Shown here: positions 63,868 to 64,000 of the stretch, one piece after another
How positions within the stretch are numbered: the first letter of the stretch is position 1
How the letters are laid out: every line of letters starts with the position of its first letter
The notes under the pieces: model-generated
Database searches by the model: none
The model's input: the letters and a program-made list of their open reading frames with translations, nothing else
What the model was told of the DNA's origin: nothing
Made by a program: the position numbers and the translations under genes
NCBI GenBank assembly: GCA_963575645.1
Contig: OY754475.1
Span: 21,428,509 to 21,492,508, forward strand
DNA length: 64,000 nt
Direction of reading: 5' to 3'
From: Xanthostigma xanthostigma
Taxonomy: Eukaryota > Arthropoda > Insecta > Raphidioptera > Raphidiidae

Positions 63868-64000
63868 TACCTACTAATAGTATAAAGTGCGATAAACTTT
63901 GTCAGTATGGATGTAGGAGGTAATCTCCGAAATTACTCATTCGATTTCAAAATTTTTTTCAGTAATCTTTAGAATGGACCTTCAGGATGGACACAATATG
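63868..64000 (+). repeat. Dispersed repeat, copy 3, cut by the window end
   Basis: It reads tactaatagtataaagtgcg, ggatgtaggaggtaatctcc, attactcattcgatttcaaa and ggaccttcaggatggacaca, the same order as the copies at 15927 (minus) and 55338. Confidence 0.65.

Noticed and set aside
1-64000. tRNA or rRNA genes
   Set aside because: No cloverleaf-like A/B box pairs or rRNA text were noticed on reading; a dedicated scan such as tRNAscan-SE would be decisive.

Overview
The window is A+T-rich insect DNA and looks lepidopteran. The grounds are several fragments of A+T-rich dispersed repeats of the kind common in moth and butterfly genomes, the two-exon ZAD zinc-finger genes, and a conserved acidic leader with repeated IKQEP.DD motifs. 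The species cannot be named from the sequence.

The window is a tandem cluster of C2H2 zinc-finger transcription-factor genes, all on the + strand. I count 19 loci plus one finger fragment and a fingerless exon pair. Seven are ZAD genes (starts 22326, 32899, 35623, 53239, 55855, 57767, 60344). Each has a 49-50 codon first exon with CRLC, one intron, and a second exon that finishes the ZAD and carries an acidic linker and 10-17 fingers. Twelve lack a ZAD. In all twelve a 27-nt relic of the 3' end of ZAD exon 1, usually with its splice donor, survives 115-570 bp upstream of the start region. The new start codon sits where several ZAD genes encode the last ZAD helix (VQSD or VESE). I read this as repeated inheritance of a ZAD-loss event.

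Layout. 1-5.1 kb: two ZAD-less genes, the second decaying at its 3' end. 5.3-19.7 kb: gene-poor and repeat-rich, with MITEs, a 0.53-kb minisatellite, a pogo/Tigger remnant and possible minus-strand small exons. 19.9-22.1 kb: a three-finger gene fused in frame to a complete pogo/Tigger-type transposase. 22.3-39.4 kb: ZAD and ZAD-less genes alternate, including a 19-finger partly broken gene and a recent tandem pair. 40.1-44.7 kb: a gene with two THAP-type domains and two sets of phase-compatible 3' exons. 45-52.5 kb: three ZAD-less genes, two of them long. 53.2-62.2 kb: four ZAD genes. 62.2-64 kb: repeats.

Nearly all proteins share one plan: an acidic leader rich in psi-K-x-E (SUMO-type) motifs, then fingers joined by TGEKP linkers. 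They are therefore probably nuclear DNA-binding regulators. The cluster shows birth (tandem copying, finger-block duplication, transposase and THAP capture) and death (lost starts, frameshifts, finger arrays ending mid-linker).
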